From assembly GCA_937941555.1 (NCBI GenBank), contig CALDHJ010000333.1, positions 1-5,132 of the forward strand: a DNA stretch of 5,132 bases. Reading direction: 5' to 3'. The DNA is from an uncultured Granulosicoccaceae bacterium. Lineage in GTDB: Bacteria; Pseudomonadota; Gammaproteobacteria; CALCKW01. The stretch's first letter is position 1; every line of letters starts with the position of its first letter. Positions 4,759 to 5,132 of this stretch are shown here, one piece after another. The notes beneath the pieces are model-generated. The model ran no database searches, was not told where the DNA came from, and worked only from the letters and a program-made list of their open reading frames with translations. A program made the translations under genes and the position numbers.

Positions 4759-5132
4759 ATGTTTCGCTGGGGTATTCTCTCCACTGCCAAAATTGCGCGA
4801 GAACAGGTTGTTCCCGCAATTCAACAGTCGAACAACGGCGTTGTTGCCGGTGTAGCCAGTCGCGATCTGGATCGCGCAAAAGCCTTCGCGGCGCAATTTC
4901 AGATTCCGCACGCCTTCGGCAGCTATGACGAGATGTTGCAATCATCCGAGATTGACGGCGTGTACATCGGCACCACCACAGCGCAACACGTCGAATGGAC
5001 GCTGGCCGCGATCGCCGCTGGCAAGCCGGTGTTGTGCGAAAAACCCATGGGCTTGAAAGCCGACGACGTGGTGACGATCTCTCGCGCGTCGCAGGCGGCG
5101 GGGGTTAAGGTGTCCGAGGCCTTCATGGTGCA
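4759..5132 (+). CDS. Gfo/Idh/MocA-family NAD(P)-dependent oxidoreductase, 3' end cut by window
   Basis: N-terminal 124 codons of a cytosolic dehydrogenase family acting on sugars, inositols and related polyols. The gene has no stop and leaves the window; full members have about 330-390 aa, so roughly one third is present. The Rossmann start is FRWGILSTAKIA (2-13). The dinucleotide loop reads G-I-L-S-T-A, with Ser where many relatives have a second Gly; this variant also occurs in dimeric dihydrodiol dehydrogenase-like members. VAGVASRDLDRAKAFA (29-44) covers the second strand, with Ser-Arg after the Ala, which is often a sign of NADP use. The family signature CEKPMGL (93-99) carries the conserved E94-K95-P96, and SEAFMVH (119-125, the last residue incomplete) begins the catalytic domain. 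Substrate is unknown. It lies past a terminator and has its own repeat-rich upstream region, so it is probably regulated apart from the IclR-linked genes. Confidence 0.9.
   Translation, partial: MFRWGILSTAKIAREQVVPAIQQSNNGVVAGVASRDLDRAKAFAAQFQIPHAFGSYDEMLQSSEIDGVYIGTTTAQHVEWTLAAIAAGKPVLCEKPMGLKADDVVTISRASQAAGVKVSEAFMV

Noticed and set aside
4592..4855. Possible 87-aa plus-strand gene between the solute-binding protein and oxidoreductase genes
   Set aside because: It runs through the terminator hairpin and the repeats, overlaps the oxidoreductase start in another frame, and has no ribosome binding site or recognisable motif.
3629..4945. Long open frame on the minus strand (438 aa) opposite the solute-binding protein gene
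   Set aside because: It lies antisense to a gene with a clear signal peptide, family motifs, ribosome binding site and terminator. Its translation is Arg/His/Gly-rich without recognisable motifs and runs through the terminator and regulatory repeats.

Overview
This is a GC-rich (roughly 60%), densely coded bacterial window. It holds six protein genes, two of them cut by the window edges. Family content (YjbE-type TerC protein, IclR regulator, class III aminotransferase, TctC/Bug-type periplasmic binding protein, Gfo/Idh/MocA oxidoreductase), AGGA/GAGGA-type ribosome binding sites and a Sec signal peptide point to a Gram-negative proteobacterium. My guess is a marine gamma- or alphaproteobacterium with a wide range of small organic substrates, but there is no rRNA or other lineage marker to settle this.

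Layout. (1) 1-594, plus strand: 3' part of a TerC-family membrane protein. (2) 595-710: short convergent gap with two GC-rich hairpins and no T-tract. (3) 711-3509, minus strand: a compact three-gene unit transcribed in the order IclR regulator, HAD hydrolase, class III aminotransferase. The first two genes overlap by 4 bases (GTGA) and the last two are 4 bases apart, so the unit is almost certainly one mRNA with translational coupling. (4) 3510-3622: divergent control region with a TTGACA -35 element embedded in a 9-bp inverted repeat, the best candidate operator for the IclR protein. (5) 3623-4582, plus strand: secreted solute-binding protein of the tripartite tricarboxylate transporter (TTT) type, followed by a clear rho-independent terminator. 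(6) 4635-4758: regulatory region with two 21-bp imperfect direct repeats 32 bp apart, the second containing a perfect 13-bp palindrome. (7) 4759 to the window end, plus strand: N-terminal part of a Gfo/Idh/MocA oxidoreductase. It has no stop inside the window.

Working model (inference). The IclR regulator probably controls its own operon and the divergent binding-protein gene. The binding protein would capture a small carboxylate or amino-acid-like compound in the periplasm, the aminotransferase would remove its amino group, and the HAD enzyme would perform a dephosphorylation or other hydrolysis. The substrate cannot be read from the sequence. TctA/TctB membrane subunits are not in the window. 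The oxidoreductase lies beyond a terminator and has its own repeat-containing upstream region, so it is probably a separate unit. I see no CRISPR array, mobile element, tRNA or rRNA. Most of the window is ordinary metabolic DNA; the least explained parts are the two regulatory regions and the atypical substrate-binding loop of the solute-binding protein.
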